Shown: one piece after another, positions 23,701 through 34,769 of the stretch
Layout of the letters: each line of letters begins with the position of its first letter
Position numbering within the stretch: position 1 is the first letter of the stretch
NCBI RefSeq assembly: GCF_014851395.1
Contig: NW_024041484.1
Coordinates: 4,474,183 to 4,538,182, forward strand
DNA from: Micropterus salmoides
Lineage: Eukaryota > Chordata > Actinopteri > Centrarchiformes > Centrarchidae
Reading direction: 5' to 3'
DNA: 64,000 nt
Notes under the pieces: model-generated
Told to the model about the DNA's origin: nothing
Databases searched by the model: none
What the model saw: only the letters and a program-made list of their open reading frames with translations
Made by a program: the position numbers and the translations under genes

Positions 23701-24911
23701 CGCCATTTTTCAACAGTGTTTTCACAGTTATGCCCTGCTGTTGTTGACGACCTGTCTTAAATTGAAACCCTCAACTTTCCATGTTTAACAGCAAATTCCC
23801 CATTCATTTAATCATTTGACTTTTCCAAAAATCCTTATTTAAAGAGTTTTAACCCTCGAACCAGAAAGAAAAGAAAAACGGAAAAAAGGCAAAGGTACAA
23901 GACTGTGTACATAATTATTTAAATGAATGAAAAAAACTACTCATCCCATAAACCATTGTGAATTATACCTTTTCCAAGGGCTTTCAACCTAACAATAATT
24001 TAGCGCGCTTCTTCTTTAATTCAGTCGTGTGGAGAATGTGTTCTGTTAGGTTGTAAAAGGGGCGCATATGCTGGTCTTGAATTTTCATTTGTCATGTCTA
24101 TGACCCTTTAAATATAATAAAAATACTTTAAAAAAATAAAATAAATACAACATGACAATACATACATAACACTGAAAACATTTACCTCAGTTGATTAAAC
24201 ATGGCGGAACTGAAAAGACAGAAGATAATAAGTGAATGCTGTAAATGTCAGAATTTGGCCCGTGACTTCTTATATTTTTCTATATATGGCCCACAATCAA
24301 AAAAGTTCAGAGGCCACTTCTGGTCTAAGTGTTTTCACCTGTGTCTGATTGTCTCCACCACTCTTTTATTTAAGTCTTTGTCTCACAGTTGTTTAGTTGC
24401 CATTTTACACAACACTTTGTTTATGTTGGAGCCTTCAATCTGTTTCCTGTCTTTTCCTGTGATTTATGGATAATTTATCTTGTGGATACTGCTTGTGCCC
24501 CTCTGGATTTGATTCATGCTTTGTTTTAGAAAAAAAATAGACTGCCTGCTTCACCGTCAATTTAAGTTCCCCTTATTGTCAATAACCTCTCTCAAACTGC
24601 ATCCTCTCTGTCTTGTCCTGTGTCAGTGCTGAGTTGAACATAACAAAGAATAAAATATGGATGTGTGTTTTAATCAAAATGAACAGCTGGTGAATATGAA
24701 TACTTGGGTGCCATTAAACCATTCCAGAATAAGAGGGTGCAACAAGATGACGTAATTAACAGAGTGACTGTCAAATCGCAAATTTTCAGTGTTTCACTAA
24801 ACACATAAGCTTCTCAAGTAGAAGATCAACTCTCTTTGTACGCCAGCAGCTGGTTAATACAGTAGCTATCAGTAAAGACACATTTCAGAAGCCATATGGG
24901 AATATACAAGT
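23701..24911. other. Unannotated; short shared repeat near 24715
   Basis: Around 24710-24770, 'GGTGCCATTAAACCATTCCA' with 'AAGAGGGTGCAACAAGATGA' resembles 44408-44470, so a short repeat may be shared. Nothing else is recognised. The frame at 24201-24473 lacks a domain. Confidence 0.4.
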
Positions 24912-26114
24912 AGTGTTGGGGAGTGACGGTTTACATGTAATGGCGTTACGTAATCAGGATACAAAAAAAGTCACTATATTCTGTTACAGTACAGAAAAAA
25001 TGGCCATAATCAGATTACAGGTACATTTTGTAAAACTGGGGATTACTCATGGGGATTACTTTAAGCAGAACATTTCCATGAAACAGAAAATGCAGTGCTA
25101 TTTGCCTCTGTATATATTTTTAAAATACAGTCTATGGTATATGTACGTGTTTCTGTAAAAACACAAAGCTAGGGAGGGTCGTGACGCAGATATTAATTGG
25201 CGTTTACAGTTGCCAGTAGGGCTGAATGTTTGTTAACTTACGCCCCCACGCCGTCATGCAGACTGGTTCCAGCTCTCACTGAGTGAACATGGCAGCTGGA
25301 CTGGGACCGAGCACAGCCTCAGAGACCGACAGAGGCCAGTTTGACCACTGGGAATACAGAGGTGGTTTTCCTGCTGGGTTTGGCTCTTGGCAAAGAGCCC
25401 CGGGGCTGAGTAAGCTAATAAAACCGCTAGCAGCATGGCTAACCGACCAAGTTAACTACCCACTGATACAGGCAGATTAGCGGTTTATCAAAAAGTAAAG
25501 CTGTCCATTAACTATTAACTATTTTCAGCAACAAGTAAAGCTATCTGTCCATCAGGAAACTGAATCACAGAGCTGAGGCAGAGGAGCAGGGGGACATCAG
25601 AGAGAAAACTAGAAAAATATTTTCTCCTTATTTCTATTATTACTCCATCAAATATGATCCAGTTTCACCAAAATAAGTGAAAAAAGTGTTTTTATATTTT
25701 CATTGGACGCTAAATTAATACAAGTGCAGAATCAACATTTTAAAATGCTTTTCCAAATGACAAACTCTTAAATGTCATCAAGAATACCTACAAAACATTG
25801 ATGTCATTGATGAGCCAGATACTGCCATAGTGGTGACATAGTGCAAAGCATAGCCTAAAAAAATTCAAACATGGATTTTGATTTCATGGCAATGGGAGAT
25901 TTTGTTATTGTATATTTCTCTAAAAAATACACTGATCAGAAAACCTTTCTTCATTTGCCTATTTGGCATTGAAGTAATCCAAAAGTAACTAAAAGTAATC
26001 AGGTTACATTGCTTTTGTTTTGTGGTACTTGGATTACATTACTGATAAATTTTTTAACAAGTAATTAGTAATTGTACCGGATTACATTTTTTAAAGTAAC
26101 CCTCCCAACCCTGT
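24912..26114. mobile_element. hAT-like non-autonomous element (1.2 kb), 8-bp TSD
   Basis: The ends AGTGTTGGGGAGTGAC and (reverse complement) AGGGTTGGGAGGGTTAC are inverted. Just inside both ends the sequence is rich in GTAATC/GATTAC and GTTACAG motifs, the signature of a very common fish element. The flanks ATACAAGT (24904-24911) and TTACAAGT (26115-26122) form an 8-bp duplication with one mismatch. No transposase frame is present. Confidence 0.75.
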
Positions 26115-26122
26115 TTACAAGT

Positions 26123-27028
26123 CACACAAGTCATTACTAACCCAACATCTGGAGACCGATTTGGAGATGACATGCATGCGTCGTGTCGAGCTGCAGGTCT
26201 AAACCAATGGTGTGGAGCTGCTGGCACTGTGGCACTGCGATTAGATGTGCCACCTTAAACCTGCTTCAGTAATGTAGCTCCCTTAGTCTCGAGGAGCAGA
26301 GTGGAAAATCCAAAGTGACTGGAATTATGTAAAGTAACACACTACTGGCTTTTTATAGAAAGCGACTGCCTCCAGTCGGCATGGTAACTGGCCACCGTAA
26401 TTGGCCCCCATTTCTGGTGTTGTGAATTGAGGCATTTCTGCCTTCACTATCTTTCTGGTTCTGGATAATCAAGGCAGTGACAGATATGTGAACGAATTCG
26501 ACTTACGCTACACATTTCACTTTCACCTACTCATTGTTAATAGAAACCTCCTTTATCCTCTCTATCAGCAGCTCTGACACTCTGCTCTTTTCATGCAGAT
26601 TTAGCATTTGGCCTGCTTGTCTGGTGGCATCAGCTGTTAACTGCCTGAATAGTTACTTTTTTATCACCCTGTTTTTATTTCTGCCACAAACAGCTCACAA
26701 TCTCAAGGTGTCCCAAATTTGTGTTTACAGTTTATTATTGATATATTCTGACTAGCATAAGCATGAAAAAGCAGCCAATGTCCCTTTATTGTGTGTTAAT
26801 CTGGACCACATCTGGGAAATACTCATGTTGAAGCATGTGACCCACGTGCGACTTGTATTTTTAACACTGTGTGTTTGCGTTGCCATGACGATAAGTAAAT
26901 CTTTATTCACCTGAGACAGCTGCCATAATTTTTGCTCCATGGAGGACGATGAGACACATGAATGGGAAGAAAGACAAACAGAGATTTGATTGTTATTTGG
27001 GGAGATGTGCTCAGTTAAATGCAAAACT
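26123..27028. other. Unannotated, non-repetitive looking
   Basis: No repeat or gene recognised. The moderate GC around 26140-26420 has no splice-bounded frame that I can support. Confidence 0.35.
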
Positions 27029-30000
27029 AGAATCAGAATCAGAAGGTCGAAAGTAGTGTTTTACACATACGAGGAATTTGCTGTGGTGATAAGGTGCTAC
27101 ACGTAGACAAACATACAGTCAACATAAATAAATGTAGAAATATAATAAATATGGAATGGAAGAACAACGTTACAGATATATACATTAGCATTATTCAGGG
27201 TAGCTGTGCCGTGCAGAAGTAACGCAACGGAAGAGAATATTGTGTACACATAAATATATAACCTGACATCATAAAAATATACAACAACAAAGATCAACAA
27301 TCAACAACAAATATGTGCGACGTGCCAGGTCTGAGCCAGACACAAGATGAAACAGTACTTACATGTGCAGAGACATTTGTATCGTTTGCAAGGGGGGAGG
27401 GTCAGTAGGGGACCCGGGCCTTGTTAATGAGGCTAGCTGGAGACAGGAAGAAACTGTTTTTGTGGCGAGAGGTTTTGGTCCTGGTGGACCGCAGCCTCCT
27501 GCCAGAGGGGAGAGTCTGAAACAGTTTGTGTCCGGGGTGGGAGGAGCCAGCTGCAATCTTTCCTGCTCGCCTCAAAGTCCTCGAGGCATACAGGTCCAGA
27601 AGAGAAGGAAGATTGCAGCCAATCACCTTCTCTGCAGAGCAAATGATGCGCTGCAGCCTGCCCTTGTCCCTGGCAGTGGCAGCAGTGAACCAGATGGTGA
27701 TGGAGGAGGTGAGGATGGACTCAATGATGGCCGTGTTGAAGTGCACCATCATTGTCTTTGGCAGGCTGAACTTCTTCAGCTGCCGCAGGAAGTACATCCT
27801 CTGCTGGGCCTTTTTGATGATGGAGGTGATGTTCAGCTCCCACTTGAGGTCCTGGGAGATGATGGTGCCCAGGAAGCCGAAGGAGTCCACAGTGGTGACT
27901 GGGGAGTCACACAGGATGATGGGGGAGGGTGGGGCTGTGCTCTTTCTGAAGTCCATGACCATCTCCACGGTCTTCAGAGCGTTGAGCTCCAGACTGTTCT
28001 GGCTGCACCAGGTCACCAGATGGTCGGACTCCTCCCCACCTGAGATGAGCCAGATGAGGGTGGTGTCATCCGCAAACTTCAGGAGCTTGACAGACTGGTG
28101 ACTGGAGGTGCAGCTGTTGGTGTACAGGGAAAAGAGAAGGGGGGAAAGAATGCAGCCTTGGGGGGAACCGGTGCTCATGGTCCTGGAATCAGAGACATGT
28201 TTTAGAGCTTGTCCTTCAGCAGGGCTGAGATGATGGTGTTAAAAGCAGAGCTGAAATCCACAAAGAGCATCCTGGCGTAGGTTACTGGGGAGTCCAGGTG
28301 CTGGAGGATGTAGTGAAGGGCCATGTTTACTGCATCATCTACAGACCTGTTGGCTCTGTAGGCGAACTGCAGGGGGTCCAGGAGTGGGTCTGTAATGGAT
28401 TTTAGTTGGGACAACACAAGGCGCTCAAAGGACTTCATAACCACAGATGTCAGGGCGACGGGTCTGTAGTCGTTTAGTCCAGTGGTCCTTGGTTTCTTGG
28501 GGACAGGGATGACAGTGGAGGCCTTGAAGCAGGCTGGTACATGGCATGTCTCCAGTGAGGTGTTAAAAATGTCTGTGAACACCAGAGACAGCTGATCAGC
28601 ACAGTGCTTCAGGGTGGATGGGGAGACAGAGTCCGGCCCAGCTGCTTTGCGGGGTTTCTGCCTCTTGAAAAGACCGTTGACTTCCCTCTCTGTGATGGAG
28701 AGAGGAGGGGAGGGGGTGGAGCTGGCCAGCTCTGAGGAGGGAGGGGAAGATGTGGTGGACTGAGGCTGAAGCTGAGTGGAGGAGTCACGGGGGATGGTGT
28801 CTGATTGACTCTCAAAGCGGCAGTAGAACTGGTTCAGCTCATTTGCCAGGCGAGAATCGTTTATGGAGTGGGGGACTTTGGGTTTATAGTTTGTGATCTG
28901 TCTGAACCCCCTCCAGACAGAAGTGGCGTCATTTGCAGAGAACTGGTTCTTTATTCTCTCTGCGTACAGTCGTTTAGCTTCTCGCACCTCCCTGCTAAAC
29001 CTGTACTTTAACGCCCTGCACCCCGGCCCTGTCACCACTCCTAAATGCCTCCTACTTTGCCAACCTCAGCTGTCTGAGTTTAGCTGTGAACCAGGGTTTG
29101 TCATTGTTATAACTCACCCTGGTCCGTGTTGGAATGCAGCTGTCCTCACAGAAGCTGATGTAGGACGTCACAGCCTCTGTAAACTCATCCAGATTGTTGG
29201 TAGCATTCTTGAAAACGTCCCAGTCAGTGCAGTCCAAACATGCCTGGAGGTCCTCAACAGCTTCACTAGTCCACTTCTTTGATGTCCTCACTACAGGTTT
29301 ACAGAGCTTTAGTTTTTGCCTGTAAGCGGGAATCAGATGGACCATCACGTGATCAGAGTGTCCCAGTGGAGTGCATGTGACGATAGGCACTGCTAATTGT
29401 GGTGTAGCAGTGATCCAAAGTGTTGCCCTCTCTTGTTGGACACTTTATAAACTGTCTGTATTTGGGGAGTTCTTGGCTGAGATTTCCCCTGTTAAAGTCA
29501 CCGAGAACAATAACAAGGGAGTCCGGGTTTGTCTGCTCCACACACAGTATTTGGTCAGCCAGCATAAGCTCTGCGTCGCGCACGTTTGCGTGCGGCGAGA
29601 TGTAAACACCGACCAGAGTGAATGAAGCAAACTCATGGGGGGAGTAAAACGGTTTACAGTTAATGATAAGAAATTCCAGATTAGGAGAACAGTGCTGCTG
29701 AATCACTGTCGGAAACACCTCCACCTTTTGTTTTGCTGGAGAGTTCTGTGTCGCGGTCCGCTCTGTACAGTTGGAAGCCTGCCAGCTGCAGCGAGGAGTC
29801 CGGTATCAGTTTACACAGCCACGTCTCTGTGAAGCACATAACAGAAGAAGAATAAAAGTCTCTGTTTTTCCCCACCAGAAGCTGAAGTTCGTCCAGTTTG
29901 TTGCACAGTGAGCGCACGTTGGAGAGAAATATTGCCGGTAGCGGTGTGCGGAGTCCCCGCCGGCGAAGATGCACAAGCGACCCGGCTCTTTTCCCTCTCC

Positions 30001-30285
30001 TGCGGCGCTTCACAGCGCAAACGACAGCGAGCGAGCCCTTCACCAAAATGTCCAATAATTCCACTGATGACGCAAGAAAAGTGGGAATTAAATCCGATGG
30101 AGATGTTCTCCTGATGTTCATGAGCTCCTCCCTGGTGAAAGAGCACCGGGAATCACAGCCGAAACCACAGCCGAAAACTGAATTAACACACAAAAACAAA
30201 ACAAAACAAAGCACACCTAACACCGAGGCAGCTATACTCAGCGCCATCTTGGATTTCATTTCCCATCTTGGATTTCATTTTCAAT
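27029..30285 (-). mobile_element. Nearly full-length APE-type LINE, minus strand (CR1/L2/Rex1 group)
   Basis: The element reads right to left, from a start region near 30285 to a 3' end at 27029 made of CTGATTCTGATTCT (tandem hexamers typical of CR1/L2 3' ends). It carries an endonuclease domain and a full set of reverse transcriptase motifs (see the pseudogene entry). Its length of about 3.26 kb is close to complete for this group. The 3' untranslated part (27029-27400) shares the ACACATACGAGGAATTTG motif with the copy at 46837-49290. Two 19-bp repeats sit at its 5' edge (30245-30263 and 30264-30282). Confidence 0.88.
27402..30259 (-). pseudogene. LINE endonuclease-reverse transcriptase, broken
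   Basis: The protein is split over several frames. 30259-29681 gives the N-terminus (MKSKMALSIAAS..., then LSNVRSLCNKLDEL and FTETWL, endonuclease motifs). 29724-29353 continues the endonuclease (LVIVLGDFNRG, TLDHCYTTI). 29390-29052 holds DCTDWDVF and KPWFTAKL. 29038-28202 holds the first RT motifs (LNDYRPVALTSVVMKSFERL, DPLQFAYRANRSVDD, FVDFSSAFNTI). 28178-27402 holds STGSPQGC, the catalytic KFADDTTL, and the C-terminus (QQRMYFLRQLKKF, LPSGRRLRS). A short deletion after KGGGV shifts the endonuclease frame, and a deletion of roughly 90-100 bp between DKL and STGSPQGC removes part of the palm. It would reverse transcribe its own RNA at a nicked target if intact; this copy cannot. Confidence 0.88.
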
Positions 30286-30912
30286 GTGATGGAGTCAGGT
30301 GAATTGTTTCCAGATGTGGATTACAACACAAAATAGTTTTCACACTCACACTCATTCACACTTTTTCTTCTTTCCATTGCATGTGTCTGAGTCTATCTTT
30401 GATTTAAACAAAGGGGACCTTCTCATCCACACACAAATGTGCAAGTGACTAGGATCTTGCTTCTGGTACATTATGTACCTGAAAATCTCACAAACGACAC
30501 TGTCAAAACCCTCACCGTCTCTTTAATCCCATCTGCCAGCAGCTCTGCACACATTCATTACTGCTGCACAGAGCACTTGATAACTCAACACTGACACAAC
30601 TCACAGTCTAGTTATTTGCACTGACAAGATAATATGCAAGCATATGAAGCTTCAGAGTGTCATTCAAGATTTAAAAACAAGATTTCAGGCACTTATGAAT
30701 CATTGTCCTCTATCACTGACAGGAATGGTGTTCCGTAACTGTAATTGGTATATGTAAGCAAGGGGCAAGCATACATAGTGGAATTTTTACCAAAAATTAT
30801 ATACATACTATAAACCATACTTTCTAATTTTTTTGCAGAACTTTCTGAGGGCTGTCCAGTATTTTGTGCATACATTTCCCAATCACTCTGAGTGTGAAAT
30901 CAAGTACATAAA
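30286..30912. other. Unannotated
   Basis: No repeat or gene recognised between the LINE 5' edge and the TIR element. Confidence 0.35.
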
Positions 30913-32133
30913 GGGCCAGATTTACTAAAGGTCTGCATGAGTAAAAACGTGTGCTAACTTGATATCACCAGCAAATTAACAAACTGATCTACTAATGGTG
31001 TGCACGGAGAATGACGTCTTCCAAAAGTGCAAGATAGCACCTGTTGTTCATTTACTACTTTTGCCTTAATGAATATGCAATTTGGGGCGTTTCAATTTTA
31101 TTGTGCAAAGTAATGGGAGGGTAACATGCAAATACATTTATTTACTACACGCAATCTGATATAACAAGCCTAAAAGCAATTTCATGTGAGTGCAACAGCA
31201 TCTGTATTTAATACATTACATACAAGGAAGGTGCAAACCGCCAAGTGTTGCGCAGAGATGGCTGCTGTTATTGCTGCAAGAAGGAGACACAGCTGTAATG
31301 AAAGAAGAAATAAAAAATATTAGTTAATATTATTCTATATCCAATGTATAGAAATATATTTTTTTCTTTTATTTATTGAACTATATGAATTGAATTGTCT
31401 TTTTGTATTTTACTTGAAGCTTTGGCAATACTGTTGTATTAACATTCCTGCCAATAAAGCAAATTTCATTTCGACCTCATTTCTCCGTGAGATGGAAGAA
31501 TTTAGAAAGTTGCGTGGTGCTGCAGAGAGCCCCCAGCTGCAGTAGTGCATGGATCAGGCGTAAAATTCATCCAGCCAGAGGGAACAATCTCAAACTGTTC
31601 ACAGTGCGTTGGTCGTAATAGCGACACAACCCATTGTAGGTATCGGAGAGGGAATGGGGCGTACAGGGCCAGGGTCAGGAGATCGGGGAGCGACCAGGCA
31701 CGGTGTGGTCGGTGATCGTTCCCTCTGGCTGGATGAAGCACGATCAGATGCCATTTCCTCGTGTCTGGTGTTATACCAACATACTGTTGCTGTTTCTGCT
31801 GGGGTTTGCCAAAGCAGTTTTTCAGGTGTGCTATCCCAAGTAGTTAGTGCAGTCTTAGGCAGGATGGGTTTCCACATACTCAGGACACAATGAACGAAAC
31901 AAACCAAGGTTATTATGCAGTTGGTGCTTTCCCCCCTCTCCATGGCAGAAACCATTAAAACATGAAAAATCCTCATTTAAATACTCCCACCTCCATTGCA
32001 TTTGCACCTGTTGTCATCTACACAAGAATTCTTAGTTAATAACCCATAACAGCACCTGTTATTACATGTGTAATATTTTAGAATGCACACGTAATTTAGT
32101 ACTCTTTATTCAGGGTGTTAGTAAATCCGGCCC
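30913..32133. mobile_element. TIR DNA element (1.2 kb) with 'GGGCCRGATTTACTAA' ends
   Basis: The left end GGGCCAGATTTACTAAAGG and the reverse complement of the right end (GGGCCGGATTTACTAACACC) are inverted repeats. The interior has a LINE-like tail piece near 31440-31480 (TGCCAATAAAGCAAATTTC) and an 18-bp exact inverted repeat (31568-31585 with 31718-31735). The overlapping 94- and 125-codon frames (31609-31893 plus, 31599-31976 minus) have no motif I can name. No clear target duplication is visible, so the superfamily is open. Confidence 0.7.
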
Positions 32134-32893
32134 ATAGTGCACTAGTAAATATGGAAAGGTTTCTTCCATGGTGAATGAAAGTATCAAAACATCTTTAGAA
32201 ATGTTTACAGAGAGACAGGGAGAGAGAAGCACAAAGAGTGGAAATCAGCACTCATGTTCTCTGTCTCCTAAACCAAGCCACAGTAGGGGAGAAAAAGATA
32301 GAAACCAACCTTGAGCTGAACAGTGAGTGTTCAGCAGTATTCAAAACACTATGTTGATGGATAAAAACAAAACAGAAGGAAAGTGGTGGTGCAGATAAAA
32401 TAAAAATTATTAAAGACCACCACCAACAACAAAACACCTTTGTAGGCTGCAGCCAAGTGCTCTATAATAAATAAATAAATATAATAAATAATAGCCTATA
32501 ATAAATAAATATATAATAAATAAAACAAAATACTAACTTAACTGTCAAGATTACTTCACACTTGAATTGAGGACTTTCTTCAGTTTTCATTATATCACTA
32601 GCTGGTTTTTAAGTCATCACACTGTATTTACATTCGTGAGCACAGGCGTTACAGAATCTTGAAAACACAGCACAGTGTTTGTCAAGGCTATCTTGAGGTT
32701 ACAGACAGTCTGACTTTAGAGTCCAGTTACAAATTAATTTTAAATATAGTGCTAACTTAGATGTTTTACCTTTTTTCCAAGTCGTGCTTCATTACATTAC
32801 ATAATGTTCCTATGCACATGCAAAGTTAGTGCCTTAGTTCCATGCTCAAGGCCACCAGAGTTTGGTTCAGATGATCTATTTAAAAGAACTTTA
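32134..32893. other. Unannotated; AT-rich simple sequence at 32460-32530
   Basis: AATAAATAAATATA-type low complexity lies at 32462-32530. Nothing else is recognised. Confidence 0.4.
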
Positions 32894-33190
32894 CCTTGTG
32901 CATTTGTGCATCAGTCACAGTAAATGCGACTTTCTTGGTGGTGTCAAACAATGGACATCTCTTTTTGGTGACAAGTTCTTCTTGCCTTTTCATTATTACT
33001 TTTTCAGACATCCTCAGCCTAAATGAGGGGCTGATGGTGTAAAGCGGCAGCAGACATTTGTTAGAACAGAGCTCTGTGATAGCTGGAGTCATTTGGAGGT
33101 AAGCAGAGACAGAGTCGTCACAGTCGACAAGCTCGCAGCCCATCATCCGGGAGACATCAAAGGCAGAAATGAACTGTGTTGACAAGCTGA
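32894..33190 (-). other. Candidate protein-coding exon, unidentified
   Basis: On the minus strand an open frame of about 95 codons (33194-32880) ends its plausible coding part at AAATGCACAAG followed by GTAAAG, a good splice donor (donor GT at 32892-32893). The translation has normal, non-repetitive composition (for example MMGCELVDCDDSVSAYLQ and KRCPLFDTTKKVAFTVTD) and is not like any transposon protein I know. The 5' border is uncertain. A pyrimidine-rich tract with CAGCAG lies at 33207-33230, but the frame has a TGA just inside that site. A weaker AG nearer the frame would be needed. I cannot name the protein, and it could be a pseudogene piece. Confidence 0.3.
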
Positions 33191-33230
33191 TCACTCTCTT
33201 TCAGACGCTGCTGATTTGGAGGAGAGTGAA

Positions 33231-34000
33231 GAACATTACAGCTCTGATTTTTATCAGCACCACTACTACTTTATTGATTTTTGCTCCCACTCCTGCCAAA
33301 CAAAGGCCAAAGTTCAGGGTCAGTTTTATATGCTTTAATTTTTGGTAATCAGATAACATGTCAACTGCTTAACAAAAATCCTCATAGATTATAAGCAACT
33401 CTTACAGGTAACGGTGCTGCAGGGGTTTCTCAGCTTTGTCATACAGGGCCATCTTGTTGCTAGGAAACATCCAAATTGATTTTTTGACCCTATTCATCAC
33501 TTTGTTGCTTTGAGTGTTTCCTGTATTGTATTGTATCTACTTTTGTTATGCCTATCTAAAAGACTTACTGTATCTAATAGTGATAATTGATGTGTCCCTA
33601 CCAAGGCAGGGTTACCAATGGTTCTGGGTAAATGGGTGTCAGTTGGTTTGTGATAATTTGATTGCGATAAAAAAAGCACCATTAAAGCACAATATCACCT
33701 AAATGGCTGAAAGATGGGTCCAGCATCCTGTTCTAGTTATAAGATATATATTATGATATTTTTTTAGTTAGTATATTCCAAATAAATATAGGTTAAATCA
33801 ACTTACCAAAGAATAATTCACATGGCAAACCTGTTGCCAGGTAGGTTTCATAGGTAGTATAAAATTACATTAAATGTTAAATGTCTTTCCCTAAGCAAAA
33901 GCCTTGGGTTAATGGTAATGTCCATGTTAAGCTCAGAGCACGGTCTTCTGCCTATAGTTCTGGGGACGTGGGGGCTCTGAAAAAATCCAAATATGACTTA
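33231..34000. other. Unannotated
   Basis: No repeat or gene recognised. Confidence 0.35.
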
Positions 34001-34634
34001 AGCCTAGTTCACACTACACAATTTTTAGTCCTATTCTCGCCAAGCTCGCCGACCGTCAGGCTGTGATCAGGGGTAAATCAGGAATTGATCGGCGGCCACC
34101 AGTCATTATGTGTGAACTACTCAACGAAGCATCAAAATGGCTCCCCGACACATCGCTGACACATCGCCAACGCCAGCCAGATATCTAGCATGCTAAATAT
34201 CTGGAAGAGTCGGCCGACTTGACATCCACATCCAGCCAATGAGAGCAGGCATCTGACAGAGCAGGCAGCTACTTTTTTACTGCAAACACTTTTTACTCTC
34301 TGTAGCTCAGACAATCCCTACTACCTGCGTGTGCTGATCCATTCTTTCATCCAGATTCTTTGTCTTTATAATTGCCATCTTTATAATAACAAACAACAGC
34401 TGTTTGTGTGTAGGTTCACGTCATTTCCCATTTCATGTGTGTTTTCTTGACAGAATGTGGTTTGGTGACACAGCCGCTATCAGCTCGTGTAGTGTGTGAC
34501 CCCCTGTCACCGATCAGTCACGTAGAGCGAATGCCACAATGATTTCAAGACTCATGTCACAAGACGGCAAGTTGTGTAGTGTGAGCGGCACAGCCATCGG
34601 CTGAGGCTGAAAGTCGTGTAGTCTGCAAGAGCCT
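34001..34634. mobile_element. PIF/Harbinger-like MITE (634 bp), TTA target duplication
   Basis: The left end AGCCTAGTTCACACTACAC and the reverse complement of the right end (AGGCTCTTGCAGACTACAC) are inverted. TTA flanks both sides (33998-34000 and 34635-34637). No transposase frame. An internal 170-bp block (34296-34465) is shared with the hAT element at 49966-50850 (see findings). Its right flank runs directly into the LINE at 34638. Confidence 0.75.
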
Positions 34635-34769
34635 TTACGGGACTACAGGACTACAAGGCAACAGCTCCAACCCCGGACGCATGTGGTGTGGACTGCAACA
34701 CATCCCAGACTATAAAGACAGGAATAGCGGTGATGTCCAGCCTGCACCTCTCTCCCCAATGATCTCAAC

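Noticed and set aside
27363..28101. Plus-strand frames of 226 and 191 codons over the LINE
   Set aside because: They are antisense shadows of the reverse transcriptase frame.
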